Source: Endozoicomonas sp. 4G (GTDB lineage: Bacteria > Pseudomonadota > Gammaproteobacteria > Pseudomonadales > Endozoicomonadaceae). From it: DNA of 64,000 nt. The stretch covers positions 1,912,001-1,976,000 of the forward strand of contig NZ_CP082909.1 in NCBI RefSeq assembly GCF_023822025.1, in the 5' to 3' direction. This document shows positions 18,538-26,947 of the stretch, piece after piece. Numbering within the stretch: the first letter of the stretch is position 1; the number at the start of each line of letters is the position of its first letter. The notes below the pieces were generated by a model, which did not search any database, was not told where the DNA came from, and saw nothing but the letters and a program-made list of their open reading frames with translations. Made by a program: the position numbers and the translations under genes.

Positions 18538-19386
18538 ATGGAGCCTGTAGAAATCGAAATCAGTGTCGGGCGGATGAACTTCTCCGGTCAGGAATGGGGT
18601 GACCCAAATGGCAAGCCTTTGATTGCCCTGCACGGCTGGCTGGACAACGCCGCCAGCTTTGCCCCCCTGGCTCCTTTTCTGAAAGGTGTGCGCTTGATTG
18701 CCATTGATCAGGCCGGTCATGGACGTTCCTCTCATCGACCTGAGGAAGCGGATTATGCTATCTGGCATTATGTCGAAGACCTGGTTGGGATTGTCGACAC
18801 TCTGGAGCTGGAGTCTTTCAGTTTAATCGGACATTCAATGGGGGCCATTGTTTCAGTGATGGCTGCCGCCATCCTGGGTGATCGGGTTGAGAAAGCGATT
18901 TTGCTGGATGGCCTTTTTCCCATGCCCAGAAAACCAGAAGATAGCCCCGATGCACTGGCGGCGTATATTCAGGAACGAAAAGCCTTTCGAAAAGGTAAGC
19001 CCGTCAATCGTTACCGCTCTTTGGAGCACGCTATTCGTATCCGTTGCCTGGGGCAGTTTCCGGTGACGCGGGACTCTTCAGCCTTGCTGGTGGAGCGGGC
19101 TTTATTCCAGGACGGTGATGCCTGGACCTGGCGCACCGACCCACGTCTGAAATTGCCTTCACCCACTCGTTTTACCGAAGAACAGGCGCTGGCCTTTGCT
19201 GAACAGATGAGCTGCGAGGCTCACATGCTCTACGCCAAAGACGGCTATGTTGATGCCCTGATCGAGCCATACCGTGAACGTCTTGAACCTATTCAGTTTT
19301 ATCCGATGGCGGGTACGCATCACTTTCATATGGATGGGGAGACAGGTTCTGTGGCCAAGGTAGTGAATACTGTGATGCATTCTTGA
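18538..19386 (+). CDS. Alpha/beta hydrolase
   Basis: A 282-residue alpha/beta-hydrolase from the ATG at 18538 (the frame opens at a GTG at 18514). Oxyanion-hole region LIALHGWLDNAASF, nucleophile elbow LIGHSMGA with catalytic Ser, an Asp in the DGYVDALIE region and a late His in GTHHFHMDG give a plausible triad. The HGWLDNAASF and DQAGHGRSSHRP segments are typical of a widespread, uncharacterised gammaproteobacterial esterase group. It follows phhA after about 85 bp on the same strand; a role in aromatic catabolism is possible but unsupported. Confidence 0.88.
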   Translation: MEPVEIEISVGRMNFSGQEWGDPNGKPLIALHGWLDNAASFAPLAPFLKGVRLIAIDQAGHGRSSHRPEEADYAIWHYVEDLVGIVDTLELESFSLIGHSMGAIVSVMAAAILGDRVEKAILLDGLFPMPRKPEDSPDALAAYIQERKAFRKGKPVNRYRSLEHAIRIRCLGQFPVTRDSSALLVERALFQDGDAWTWRTDPRLKLPSPTRFTEEQALAFAEQMSCEAHMLYAKDGYVDALIEPYRERLEPIQFYPMAGTHHFHMDGETGSVAKVVNTVMHS

Positions 19387-19593
19387 TTGGGTCAGGGTCA
19401 ACTCCCTGTTGGCATCCTCCTCCTGATCCAGTGAAGGTCTTGCGCAGCTTGGAAAAGACGTGTCGCTACAACAAGTGCAGGCAAAGGGGTGGCTCACTGC
19501 GTTCGCGCCTTTGCTGCAGGAGTCGGCACCCAATCTTGCAAAATTCCCCATAGTGTCCGATAATGCACGAAAATTTGTTAAATATTGCTCACT
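19387..19593. other. Gap before an AT-rich islet
   Basis: About 200 bp with no gene seen. Base composition changes sharply here: the following ATPase gene is clearly more AT-rich than the core genes before it, so this is a plausible left boundary of acquired DNA. Confidence 0.4.
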
Positions 19594-20778
19594 ATGATCA
19601 AGAGAATACTGTTTAGAAATTTCTACTCTTTTGAGGAAGAAACCGAAGTATCATTTGAAGTAGGTAAAAAACCTACTAATTCTACTTATGATTTAGTAAG
19701 TGAAGATGGTTCTCGCATCAATAAAGTTATTGGCGTCATTGGTCCCAATGGTTCTGGTAAAACACAATTGCTTAAGCCTTTGCCTTTTTTGGCGTGGTTT
19801 GTTAGTAGTTCGTATAAGAGCAGTAGTCCTAAGGACAAAGTTCCATTAGAGGCACATAAGTTAGGTTCCGATAAAAGCACCTATTTTGAAATAGAGTTCA
19901 TTATAAATGGAACAAGCTTTAGATATCATCTCGAGGCTACAAGGGAGCATGTCATTAACGAATCCTTGTATGTAAAAACGAGTCATTTGTATAGTTACTT
20001 GTTCATCAGAGAGCTCAAGGGCGAAAATTATGAATACAAACATAAAGGGTTTGATTTTCAAAAAAATGTAGCAGAAAAAATAAGAGGCAACGCTTCTATA
20101 ATATCTGCTGCCCATATGTATGATTCAGAAGAAGCATCTAAAATTGTTGATTTTTTCGAATCCATTACATCAAACATCAATGTCATGGGTAGAGAGTATT
20201 ACCATGAAGGAGCCCTGATCGAAAGTGCATCTTTTTTTAAAGACTTCGATAATTACCATGATATTGCTAAAGAGCTAATTTGTGATTTTGACTTAGGACT
20301 TTCTTCAGTAGAGCTGATGGAGGCTATAGGTACAAATGAAAAAGGGGAAGAGGAAAAAATAACTCTTCCTGTTGGAGTCCATAAAGATGGTGATAAAACA
20401 TTTGAATTGCCGTTTTTTGAGGAATCTAACGGTACAAAATCTACGTATGTTTTACTGAGAAAAATAATACCAGTATTAGAAAATGGTGGTATTGCTGTGC
20501 TTGATGAAATTGATAGTGACTTACATTTCCATATGATGGTTAAGCTAATAGAATTATTCAAGCATAAGCATACTAATCCAAATAATGCTCAGCTTATATT
20601 TAGTTGCCACTCTCATGAAATTCTGAACGTTTTTCGCAAGCACCAAGTTATATTGACTGAAAAAGAGTCTTTATACAGTGAGGCTTGGCGTCTAGATGAA
20701 ATGAAGGGTCTTCGTGCTGATGATAATTTGTATGCCAAATATCAAGCCGGTGCCCTTGGAGCAGTTCCGAATATTTGA
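19594..20778 (+). CDS. AAA-family ATPase, RloA/AbiEii-like (possible orphan defence ATPase)
   Basis: A 394-residue ABC-like AAA ATPase. The N-terminus (MIKRILFRNFYSFEEETEVSF) and Walker A GPNGSGKTQ (residues 50-58) are typical of AAA_15/AAA_21 proteins. Walker B is IAVLDEID with Asp304/Glu305, followed by a D-loop-like SDLHFHMM and the switch His in IFSCHSHEIL. The C-terminus (YAKYQAGALGAVPNI) matches the ending of ATPases that pair with an RloB-type nuclease in phage-defence loci. The usual partner is not next: the downstream gene is a secreted protein. The start is ATG at 19594. Its AT-rich composition suggests transfer. Function as defence is inference. Confidence 0.85.
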   Translation: MIKRILFRNFYSFEEETEVSFEVGKKPTNSTYDLVSEDGSRINKVIGVIGPNGSGKTQLLKPLPFLAWFVSSSYKSSSPKDKVPLEAHKLGSDKSTYFEIEFIINGTSFRYHLEATREHVINESLYVKTSHLYSYLFIRELKGENYEYKHKGFDFQKNVAEKIRGNASIISAAHMYDSEEASKIVDFFESITSNINVMGREYYHEGALIESASFFKDFDNYHDIAKELICDFDLGLSSVELMEAIGTNEKGEEEKITLPVGVHKDGDKTFELPFFEESNGTKSTYVLLRKIIPVLENGGIAVLDEIDSDLHFHMMVKLIELFKHKHTNPNNAQLIFSCHSHEILNVFRKHQVILTEKESLYSEAWRLDEMKGLRADDNLYAKYQAGALGAVPNI

Positions 20779-20857
20779 TACTGATTTTCTTGATTTATCG
20801 ATATCTTGATCTAAGTTTCTTGTCCAACAACTATAAAATTCATGTAAGGACAAGATT

Positions 20858-21415
20858 TTGAAAAAAACACTTTCTGCAGCATGCCTGTTATTGCTGATGT
20901 CGCTAACTGTTGTCTGTCACGCCGACTCCCTGGAAAGGCATTTTATTGTCGAATTTGAGCAGGTTGGGGGCGTTCCAAGAGGCAGCTTTTCAATAAAACC
21001 TGAGCCAAATACATTGTCGTCCAATCCATCATCCCCTGCCGACACAAATAATGATGCAGGATCAATGTTTCCAGTAGGCGGCAAACTACATAGACTTGGC
21101 GACTACGATGAAACAACGTACCCTGTTCAAGCGATCTCGTGGGAATTGATTTACGCCACTCAGCTGCTGATGGGTTACAAACTGGTTATGATCGTCAGTG
21201 ATACCCTTCTGGGCGCTAAATCTTATTCATCGGTACCATTAGAAGCGTTTACTGCTGTCGACTTGCTTTTAGAAAGCTATTGGAATCCTGATTCATCGCT
21301 GTTTAATCCGATGGGTCAAATGGGGGTAGCATCTGCATTGACAAAGGAAGACCAGCCGGTTTTGATCACCTCCAAGACAAGACCTAAAAAAGACGAACGA
21401 GGAAGAGGGCAGTAA
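20858..21415 (+). CDS. Unknown secreted protein
   Basis: A 185-residue protein starting with TTG at 20858 behind TAAGGA. A clear signal peptide (MKKTLSAACLLLLMSLTVVCHA, cut about residue 22) leads into a soluble region with no domain I recognise (HFIVEFEQVGGVPRGSF, then a Ser/Pro/Asn-rich stretch and WELIYATQLLMGYKLVMIV). It ends in a basic tail, TRPKKDERGRGQ. It lies between an orphan ATPase and other unknown genes. Confidence 0.6.
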   Translation: MKKTLSAACLLLLMSLTVVCHADSLERHFIVEFEQVGGVPRGSFSIKPEPNTLSSNPSSPADTNNDAGSMFPVGGKLHRLGDYDETTYPVQAISWELIYATQLLMGYKLVMIVSDTLLGAKSYSSVPLEAFTAVDLLLESYWNPDSSLFNPMGQMGVASALTKEDQPVLITSKTRPKKDERGRGQ

Positions 21416-21460
21416 AGTAGGCAGCAAAGCCAGCCATCTCAATCGCAAGTCTCAAGAGCA

Positions 21461-21928
21461 ATGAATCACCGTCTTTCAACTGCTTTCACCCGCCTTATGT
21501 CCTCCGGTTCCAGCGGCGGTAATCAGAACCCCGATCAGCTCCTGCATACGATGGGTTTAAATTGTTACGTCGGTTCCTGTCGTGGCGTCTGTTTACACCG
21601 GCTATCATCCAATAGTAGTGAATCGGCTGGAGAGACGCGCAGTCCCCAGCCATCCGAGTCACAGGGCCGTAGAGCTACGATTATCCAGCCAGCGTCGCCC
21701 TTTATTATGACGGTCATCAATCATGTGGATGCACCCAGGAGGTTTATGAGAGTAGGGGGTGCTCCCGGTAGTGTTTGTTGCTGTTTTGGTGGAAGGATCG
21801 TCCAAAGAGTGATGGGTGCCTCCGGTAATGTTGGTTATCGCTTTAGACACTGCCCTTCGAGATTATGTGATCGGATACCCAATCCTGATAGAGATTTCGA
21901 TCACCGACAATTCGATGAAGAGAACTAG
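21461..21928 (+). CDS. Hypothetical protein, weakly supported
   Basis: An open frame of 155 codons starting at an ATG, 45 bp after the preceding gene. It is rich in Ser, Arg, Gly and Cys (VCCCFGG) and has no signal peptide, membrane helix or recognised domain. The composition and lack of a strong ribosome site make it possible that this is not a gene. It is listed because it fills the only open stretch between two likely genes on the same strand. Confidence 0.35.
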   Translation: MNHRLSTAFTRLMSSGSSGGNQNPDQLLHTMGLNCYVGSCRGVCLHRLSSNSSESAGETRSPQPSESQGRRATIIQPASPFIMTVINHVDAPRRFMRVGGAPGSVCCCFGGRIVQRVMGASGNVGYRFRHCPSRLCDRIPNPDRDFDHRQFDEEN

Positions 21929-21967
21929 TTTGTTAAGCTCTCTCTATCGGAAACAGGATTTGAATAA

Positions 21968-22372
21968 ATGAAAACCCATAGTCAACGTTTGCTACCTGGC
22001 GATGATCTCTATCTTGAACTCCTGAGCCTTGCCAGGGAATGGCCTGCGGCCTGTCTGCTGTCTTGCGTAGGAAGTCTGAGAGTGTTGTCGCTGAGACTGG
22101 CGGGAGCCGAGCAGGAAGAGGTACATCAAGGCCCCTTCGAAATTCTTTCTCTGTCAGGCACCTGTTGTCCTTCAGGGCTGCATTTGCATATCTGTGTAGC
22201 AGACAAAGAAGGGCAGGTTATGGGTGGTCATTTAAAACCGGGGTCTATTATCGAAACCACGGCTGAGATAGTGGTGGGTATTCTTGATGATACCTGTTTC
22301 ACCCGTGAAGCAGACGGGGAAACAGGTTATCTGGAGTTGGTGGTCAAAAAGGCTTCTCGAGCCAGTCACTGA
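21968..22372 (+). CDS. PPC/DUF296 domain protein
   Basis: A 134-residue single-domain protein matching the PPC (DUF296) fold, the domain found after AT-hooks in plants and alone in bacteria. Supporting pattern: RLLPGDDLYLELLSLA, ACLLSCVGSLRVLSLRLA, GPFEILSLSGT, then HLHICVADKEGQVMGGHL and a late TAEIVVG strand. Bacterial members form trimers; the function is unknown. The last 90 bp of the gene are repeated on the far side of the neighbouring zinc-finger gene (see the 99-bp repeat). Confidence 0.8.
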   Translation: MKTHSQRLLPGDDLYLELLSLAREWPAACLLSCVGSLRVLSLRLAGAEQEEVHQGPFEILSLSGTCCPSGLHLHICVADKEGQVMGGHLKPGSIIETTAEIVVGILDDTCFTREADGETGYLELVVKKASRASH

Positions 22373-22378
22373 TCATTT
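22280..22378 (+). repeat. 99-bp direct repeat, copy A (3' end of PPC gene)
   Basis: Matches 23574-23672 in the same orientation with 8 mismatches by hand count (about 92% identity). It covers the last codons of the PPC gene and its stop. The two copies bracket the zinc-finger gene at 22387-23496, so that gene was inserted into, or duplicated together with, a segment containing the PPC tail. Confidence 0.9.
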
Positions 22379-22386
22379 GAGGCGGA

Positions 22387-23496
22387 TCATTCGTTATCAC
22401 CCTTCTTCCTTTTCTCGTTAGATGACGGCTGGTCATACGCTTTCCTTTTGGGTCTCTGGTCGGCTGGCTGGTGGCTCCGTTTGTGCGTTTTCAGATTGCC
22501 CGGGTGGTTGGTGCGGTAGTCGCAGCCCTCATGGTCACACTGGTGCATCATGATTCTCTGGTCAGCAGGCAGGTGGGTCAGTTTGTGCGTTTTCAGATTG
22601 CCCGAGTGGTTGGTGCTGTAGCCGCAGCCTTCATGGTTACACTGATCCAGCTTGGGTCTCTGGTCGGCAGGCAGGTGGGACTTTTTGTGCGTTTTCAGTT
22701 TGCTCACCTGGTCGCTGCTGTAGTTGCAGCCCTCATGATTACACCGGTGCGGCTTGGGTCTCTGGTCGGCAGGCAGGTGGGTTCGTTTGTGCTTTTTCAG
22801 ATTGCCCGAGTGGTTGGTTCTGAAGTCGCAGCCCTCATAGTCACACTGGTGTATCATGGTTCTCTGGTCAGCAGGCAAGTGGGTCTGTTTGTGCGCTTTC
22901 AGATTGCCTATGTAGCGGGTGCTGTAGTGGCAGCCCTTATGGTCACAGTGTCGCATCGGTTTCTTGGGCTTCCTGAGTCTCTGGTCGGCAGGCAGGTGGG
23001 TCTGTTGGTGCGATTTCAGATTGCCCTTGTGGTCGGTGCTGTAGTTGCAGCCCTCATGGTCACACCGGTGCAGCTTGGGTTTCTGGTCGGCAGGCAGGTG
23101 CCTCTGTTTGTGCTTTTTCAGATTGTCCGCCCGGTCGGAGCTGTAGTTGCAGCCCTCATGGTCACACTGGTGCAGCTTGGGTCTCTGGTCGGTTCTACCA
23201 TCAGGTGAGTTGATTTCCAGATTGTTAGCAGAGTCCGCTTCTGTCACGTCTGCCTCTGACTCAGTGGGCATTTCGTTGTCTGAAATGGACTCCTGCTTAA
23301 TCTTTTTCAGTACCAGAGTCGCACAATACTGGCTGCTTTCATTTGATCCTCGAAAGGGATTAAGTGCCGTGTTTACATACTGAACATCAGGCTCGGTACG
23401 CGTTTCGTCTTCGTCAGGGTTGTCACTGCTTTCATCAGAGCTATGCACAGAAAAGGCAGCGGCCAAGATCAAAATCAATGGTTTTTTGGATAGCAA
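22387..23496 (-). CDS. C2H2 zinc-finger array protein 1 (7 fingers, NLS-like tail)
   Basis: A 369-residue protein starting with TTG (MLSKKPLILILAAAFSVHS), a signal-peptide-like N-terminus shared with three paralogues at 59-64 kb. An acidic region follows (SSDESSDNPDEDETRTE) with a KKIKQES motif. From about residue 112 there are seven tandem C-x4-C-x12-H-x3-H fingers of the form C-D-H-E-G-C-N-Y-S-T, most spaced by LPADQRPK-type linkers at a 34-residue period. All Cys and His ligands are kept. The C-terminus is RPKRKAYDQPSSNEKRKK, two basic clusters ten residues apart, like a bipartite nuclear localisation signal. It lacks the ELDS...MLCCFRGH block present in copies 2 and 3. Multi-finger C2H2 arrays are rare in bacteria; a host-directed DNA-binding role is inferred. 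Confidence 0.85.
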   Translation of the reverse strand: MLSKKPLILILAAAFSVHSSDESSDNPDEDETRTEPDVQYVNTALNPFRGSNESSQYCATLVLKKIKQESISDNEMPTESEADVTEADSANNLEINSPDGRTDQRPKLHQCDHEGCNYSSDRADNLKKHKQRHLPADQKPKLHRCDHEGCNYSTDHKGNLKSHQQTHLPADQRLRKPKKPMRHCDHKGCHYSTRYIGNLKAHKQTHLPADQRTMIHQCDYEGCDFRTNHSGNLKKHKRTHLPADQRPKPHRCNHEGCNYSSDQVSKLKTHKKSHLPADQRPKLDQCNHEGCGYSTNHSGNLKTHKLTHLPADQRIMMHQCDHEGCDYRTNHPGNLKTHKRSHQPADQRPKRKAYDQPSSNEKRKKGDNE

Positions 23497-23573
23497 GGCT
23501 TGAGTTCCCAGTCGTTGAAAATACTAAGAGCCCGGCCGGTAATAGTCCACAGCGGTCGGCAAACCGGTTATGC

Positions 23574-23672
23574 ATTGTTGATGATACCTGTTTCACCCGT
23601 GCGGTAGACGGGGAAACAGGTTATCTGGAGTGGCTGGTCAAAAAGGCTTCTCGGGCCAGTCCCTGATCATTT
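23574..23672 (+). repeat. 99-bp direct repeat, copy B
   Basis: Partner of 22280-22378. Here it has no PPC gene upstream of it, only the tail, and it overlaps the 3' end of the acid phosphatase gene on the minus strand. This makes copy B the likely derived remnant. Confidence 0.9.
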
Positions 23673-25293
23673 TCAGTCTGATGCTGGCTTGCTCTTCACT
23701 GGATAAGTCACTCATAGGCGTACCGGCATAGTCGTTGTACAGAGTAACCAGTCGACGTGTATTGATTGGGTTAGGGATGACCATGTACTGACGACCAAAC
23801 AGGTCTTTATTGGCAGCCACGGATGTCTTCAGGTCCGGGTCAAAGCCCTTTTCCTCAAGGTCAAAGTCAGAGAGCGTATCGCTGATATAAAGGGCGACCT
23901 GATGTTTTTTATTGTCGACCCGACCTCCAGTGATTGCACGACGCTGAATGGTTTTTGTGCAGTCCTTCGGCTCAGCCTCTGAGCAGTACTCTTCTTTTGA
24001 TACAACGTGAGTTTCATCCGCATCCGGGTAACCCAGCTCTTTCAGCTCCCCGACGATCAGCTCTTCTATGTCTTTGCTGCTGCCCGGCAGGCCAGACGAC
24101 ACCGGTTGTTCAGAAATATAGAAAATATCAAATCCTTTTGCCTTGGCAGCAGCAAGAAACTCCAGGGCTCCGGAGGTTGGTTTTGCCTGTTTCTGTCGTT
24201 TAAGGAACCAGCTGTAGTCATGGCCTTCTGACCCTGGGGCCGGTTGATTCAGGTCGGGTTTTAAGGGGGTGTATTGTAGAATGGTGCCGTTGATGTCTAC
24301 GACAATAACGGGGTTTTCCATGGTTTTTTGATCCAGTTTTTCCAGCATTCCTGTGGCATGGTTGTAAGCCTGATACGTCAAAGCGTGATAATCGGCTGAT
24401 GCGTTCACCCATAGCATCGCATTGATGTTGTGCCGGGCAAAGGTTGGGTCTTGAATCTGGCTAAAGTAAGAATGGCCCAGTGCATCCAGATTGGCATCGT
24501 GCTTTTGCCGGGGAGATAGCTGACTGAAGCCCTCAGTAACTACCGCAGATTCCCAGCTTCCATACACCAGGTTAGGTAAGCTGATCCAGTCTTTACTGAA
24601 GTGGCTACGGTTTTGATGAACCCATTGCTGCCTTTGGGTAAAGTAGCGGCCTTGCACTTCTGCCAGGTCATCCAGCTGATCACCCAGCAGCATCAGTATG
24701 TGATAGCCCTTGTCCCTGATTTTCTGACGATGCTCCTCTTTGCTCAGTGTCTCATTGTCTGTTGTTTGAAATAGAAAGTACTCAGGCCCTTTGATCGGGA
24801 ATCCCAATTGTTTCAGTTTGGCCATGGATACTTCTTTGGCCTCATTGAAGCGACCGCTGATATAGAAAATTTCTACGCCTTTGTTATTAGCCTCATTTAA
24901 AAAGTCCACGGCACCGGGCAAAGCTTCCATCCTTTGTGTTTGCCACCAGCTCATGCTGGCATCAATGTTTCTTACGCCGTCGGTCCCCACCATGCTTGAA
25001 AAATAGGTGGTGCCATCAATCAGGGTGTCATCAATATCAGTCACTATTGCGGCTCGCTTGCCTTCAGCTCGCTCGCCTTTAGATAGCTGACTTAATGCGT
25101 TTGCGAGGTTGTCTCTGGCCATGTTGAAAGACTGGTACACAAGGGCTTCATATTCAGGAGAATGCTGTTGCCAGTTGGAGGCAACGACCTTTTCTTCATT
25201 CAATTCTCTTTGAGAATAATGATTAGAAAGAGCGGACGATACCGATGTGCAAGCTGTCAGTATGAGCAGGATTGAGGTTTGAACTTTGGTCAT
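23638..25293 (-). CDS. e(P4)-like acid phosphatase lipoprotein with two HAD domains
   Basis: A 551-residue product from ATG at 25293 (strong GGGGGA upstream; the frame extends to 25422). The signal MTKVQTSILLILTAC has a lipobox (LTAC), as in the outer-membrane e(P4) phosphatase family. Two homologous halves follow, each beginning SNH/SAD-Y..ALxYQxxNxA. Half 1 has the HAD motif DIDDT (Asp86, Asp88), IFYISGR, KQLGFP and MLLGDQLDDL, and looks catalytic. Half 2 has DINGT at 333-337, with Asn replacing the acid/base Asp, plus IFYISEQ and a later DTLSDFD, so it is probably inactive or altered. The family removes phosphate from nucleotides and similar substrates outside the cell. A tandem duplication within one chain is unusual. 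The last codons overlap repeat copy B. Confidence 0.85.
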   Translation of the reverse strand: MTKVQTSILLILTACTSVSSALSNHYSQRELNEEKVVASNWQQHSPEYEALVYQSFNMARDNLANALSQLSKGERAEGKRAAIVTDIDDTLIDGTTYFSSMVGTDGVRNIDASMSWWQTQRMEALPGAVDFLNEANNKGVEIFYISGRFNEAKEVSMAKLKQLGFPIKGPEYFLFQTTDNETLSKEEHRQKIRDKGYHILMLLGDQLDDLAEVQGRYFTQRQQWVHQNRSHFSKDWISLPNLVYGSWESAVVTEGFSQLSPRQKHDANLDALGHSYFSQIQDPTFARHNINAMLWVNASADYHALTYQAYNHATGMLEKLDQKTMENPVIVVDINGTILQYTPLKPDLNQPAPGSEGHDYSWFLKRQKQAKPTSGALEFLAAAKAKGFDIFYISEQPVSSGLPGSSKDIEELIVGELKELGYPDADETHVVSKEEYCSEAEPKDCTKTIQRRAITGGRVDNKKHQVALYISDTLSDFDLEEKGFDPDLKTSVAANKDLFGRQYMVIPNPINTRRLVTLYNDYAGTPMSDLSSEEQASIRLKMIRDWPEKPF

Positions 25294-25378
25294 GAATCCC
25301 CCGGTCTGATCAATATATCGTTGGGTTTCGACGATAAAACGTAGTCGAGGCTTCAGGGGAGGTGTGTTTTTTTTGGTA

Positions 25379-25408
25379 ACGGGTTGTATCTGGACGGGTT
25401 GTATCTGG
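25379..25408. repeat. Short tandem repeat upstream of the acid phosphatase gene
   Basis: The 15-bp unit CGGGTTGTATCTGGA occurs twice in a row (first base of the pair at about 25380). It lies 90 bp upstream of the phosphatase start on the minus strand and could be a duplicated control site or simple slippage. Confidence 0.5.
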
Positions 25409-25449
25409 ATAGAATGACCCACTGTTTGAGTGGGCCCTGTACGGCAATG

Positions 25450-26223
25450 TCAGAGTGTTGCAATGTTCTCTGGATTACCGGGCAGCTGTGCATGAAAGGC
25501 TTTGCCGTTCACCGACTGGCTATCGTCCCCCATCAGGTACAGATAGACTGGCATAATATCGTCCGGCGTGGGGCGGCTCATCGGGTCTTCACCGGGGTAG
25601 GCGGAGGCTCTCATGGCGGTGCGGGTACCACCGGGATTGATGGTGTTGACTCTTACCTGACTGATGCCGTCTTCTTCATCGGCCATGACTTGCATTAAAC
25701 CTTCGGTAGCAAATTTCGAAATGCTGTAGGCGCCCCAGTGAGCACGCCCTTTATGGCCGACGCTGGAGGAAGTGAAGGCAATGGAGCCGGATTGGGCATT
25801 GCGCAGCAGAGGGAGTAGCTCTCGTGACAGCAGGAAGGGAGCGGTCACGTTAACGTGCATGACTTCATTCCATTTAGCCAGGTCGAACTGGGCGATGGGC
25901 TTAAGTTCGCCCAGCAGGCCGGCATTGTGCAGGAGTCCGTCCAGCCTGCCAAATTCCTTGTCGAGGGTTTCTGCCAGGTTGGCATAGTCCTGTTCTGAAG
26001 CTCCGGCGAGGTTCATGGGGTAAATGGCTGCCTGGGGCCAGCCATTTTCTTCGATTTCGTCATAAACCGCTTCAAGCTTGCTGGTGGTTCTGCCCAGCAG
26101 GATGACTGTGGCGCCGTGGCGGGCAAAGGTCAGGGCTGCCGTACGGCCAATACCACTGCCAGCACCGGTGACCAGGATAATCTTGTCCCGGAGGAGGTTG
26201 TCGGGTGCGGTATATTCAAACAT
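25450..26223 (-). CDS. yciK: YciK-family SDR oxidoreductase
   Basis: A 257-residue short-chain dehydrogenase/reductase. The nucleotide-binding motif is VTGAGSGIGR (about residues 18-27), the NAG motif is LLHNAGLLGE, and the catalytic Ser-Tyr-Lys set lies in FTSSSVGHKG and YSISKFA. The N-terminus MFEYTAPDNLLRDKIILVTG places the start at 26223, inside the end of mupP (8-bp overlap). YciK is widely conserved in gammaproteobacteria with unknown substrate. The order ubiG-mupP-yciK is as in Pseudomonas, which supports the name. Confidence 0.92.
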   Translation of the reverse strand: MFEYTAPDNLLRDKIILVTGAGSGIGRTAALTFARHGATVILLGRTTSKLEAVYDEIEENGWPQAAIYPMNLAGASEQDYANLAETLDKEFGRLDGLLHNAGLLGELKPIAQFDLAKWNEVMHVNVTAPFLLSRELLPLLRNAQSGSIAFTSSSVGHKGRAHWGAYSISKFATEGLMQVMADEEDGISQVRVNTINPGGTRTAMRASAYPGEDPMSRPTPDDIMPVYLYLMGDDSQSVNGKAFHAQLPGNPENIATL

Positions 26224-26947
26224 GTATTGCTCTCCGTGGTAGCTGCCACTTGTGTTTTTCCAGCAGCGGAAGAATCTCTTGTGCGGACGAAACGCTGTAA
26301 TCAGCATGCCACTGGTCTGGTGTGTCCTGGGGGCTGATAAAGCCATACAGAGCTGCGATAGTGACCATCCCTGCATTTCTGCCGGCCTCAATGTCACGTA
26401 AATGATCACCTACATAAATGCAGTTGGCCGGGTTAGCCCCTGTTTTTTGACAGGCCAGTAACAGGGCTTCCGGGGCGGGCTTGGTCAGCGTGACGTGGTC
26501 CGGACAGATTAATGTTTTTGACCGGTGGCTGAGATCCGCCTGAGCCAGCAGCGTTCCTGCGTATGCCGAAGGTTTATTGGTGACCACCCCCCAGGGTATG
26601 GCTCTGTCATCAAGAGCATCAAGTAGCATTAGCATCCCGTCGTACAGTTTTGCTGCTTTTTCTCTGCCGCCATTGTTAATGTGGTTGTCATACTCTTCAA
26701 GAAGTCTGTTTCTGAGGCATTCCAGCCTTGGGTCTGATGATTCTATATCATAGGCGAGTTGCACCAGTTTTCTTGAGCCTTCGGAAACATGGCTTCGTAT
26801 CAGTTCACTATTAACGGCGGGCAGGTGGTCGTCCGCGAGCATTTTGTTAAGGGTGATAATGAAGTCGTCCGAGGTATCCAGCAGAGTGCCGTCCAGATCA
26901 AAAAAAATACCTTCAATGGCGTTGGGTTGATTCATCAGGGTTCTCAT
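26216..26947 (-). CDS. mupP: HAD phosphatase, MupP/Gph type
   Basis: HAD hydrolase of 243 residues with motif I FFDLDGTLLDTSDD, motif II-like WGVVTNKP, and motif III/IV KPAPEALLLAC and YVGDHLRDIEAGRNAGM. The position between ubiG and yciK matches MupP of Pseudomonas, the N-acetylmuramate 6-phosphate phosphatase of the AmgK/MurU cell-wall recycling route; older annotation calls it phosphoglycolate phosphatase (gph). The sequence alone does not separate the two; context favours MupP. The start overlaps the ubiG stop (TAATG), indicating translational coupling. Confidence 0.85.
   Translation of the reverse strand: MRTLMNQPNAIEGIFFDLDGTLLDTSDDFIITLNKMLADDHLPAVNSELIRSHVSEGSRKLVQLAYDIESSDPRLECLRNRLLEEYDNHINNGGREKAAKLYDGMLMLLDALDDRAIPWGVVTNKPSAYAGTLLAQADLSHRSKTLICPDHVTLTKPAPEALLLACQKTGANPANCIYVGDHLRDIEAGRNAGMVTIAALYGFISPQDTPDQWHADYSVSSAQEILPLLEKHKWQLPRRAIHV

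Noticed and set aside
22471-23208. Long open frame antisense to zinc-finger gene 1, encoding hydrophobic repeats that look like a membrane protein
   Set aside because: It is the exact mirror of the finger repeats. The C2H2 frame has perfect ligand conservation, a leader and a family start; the hydrophobic frame has none of these.
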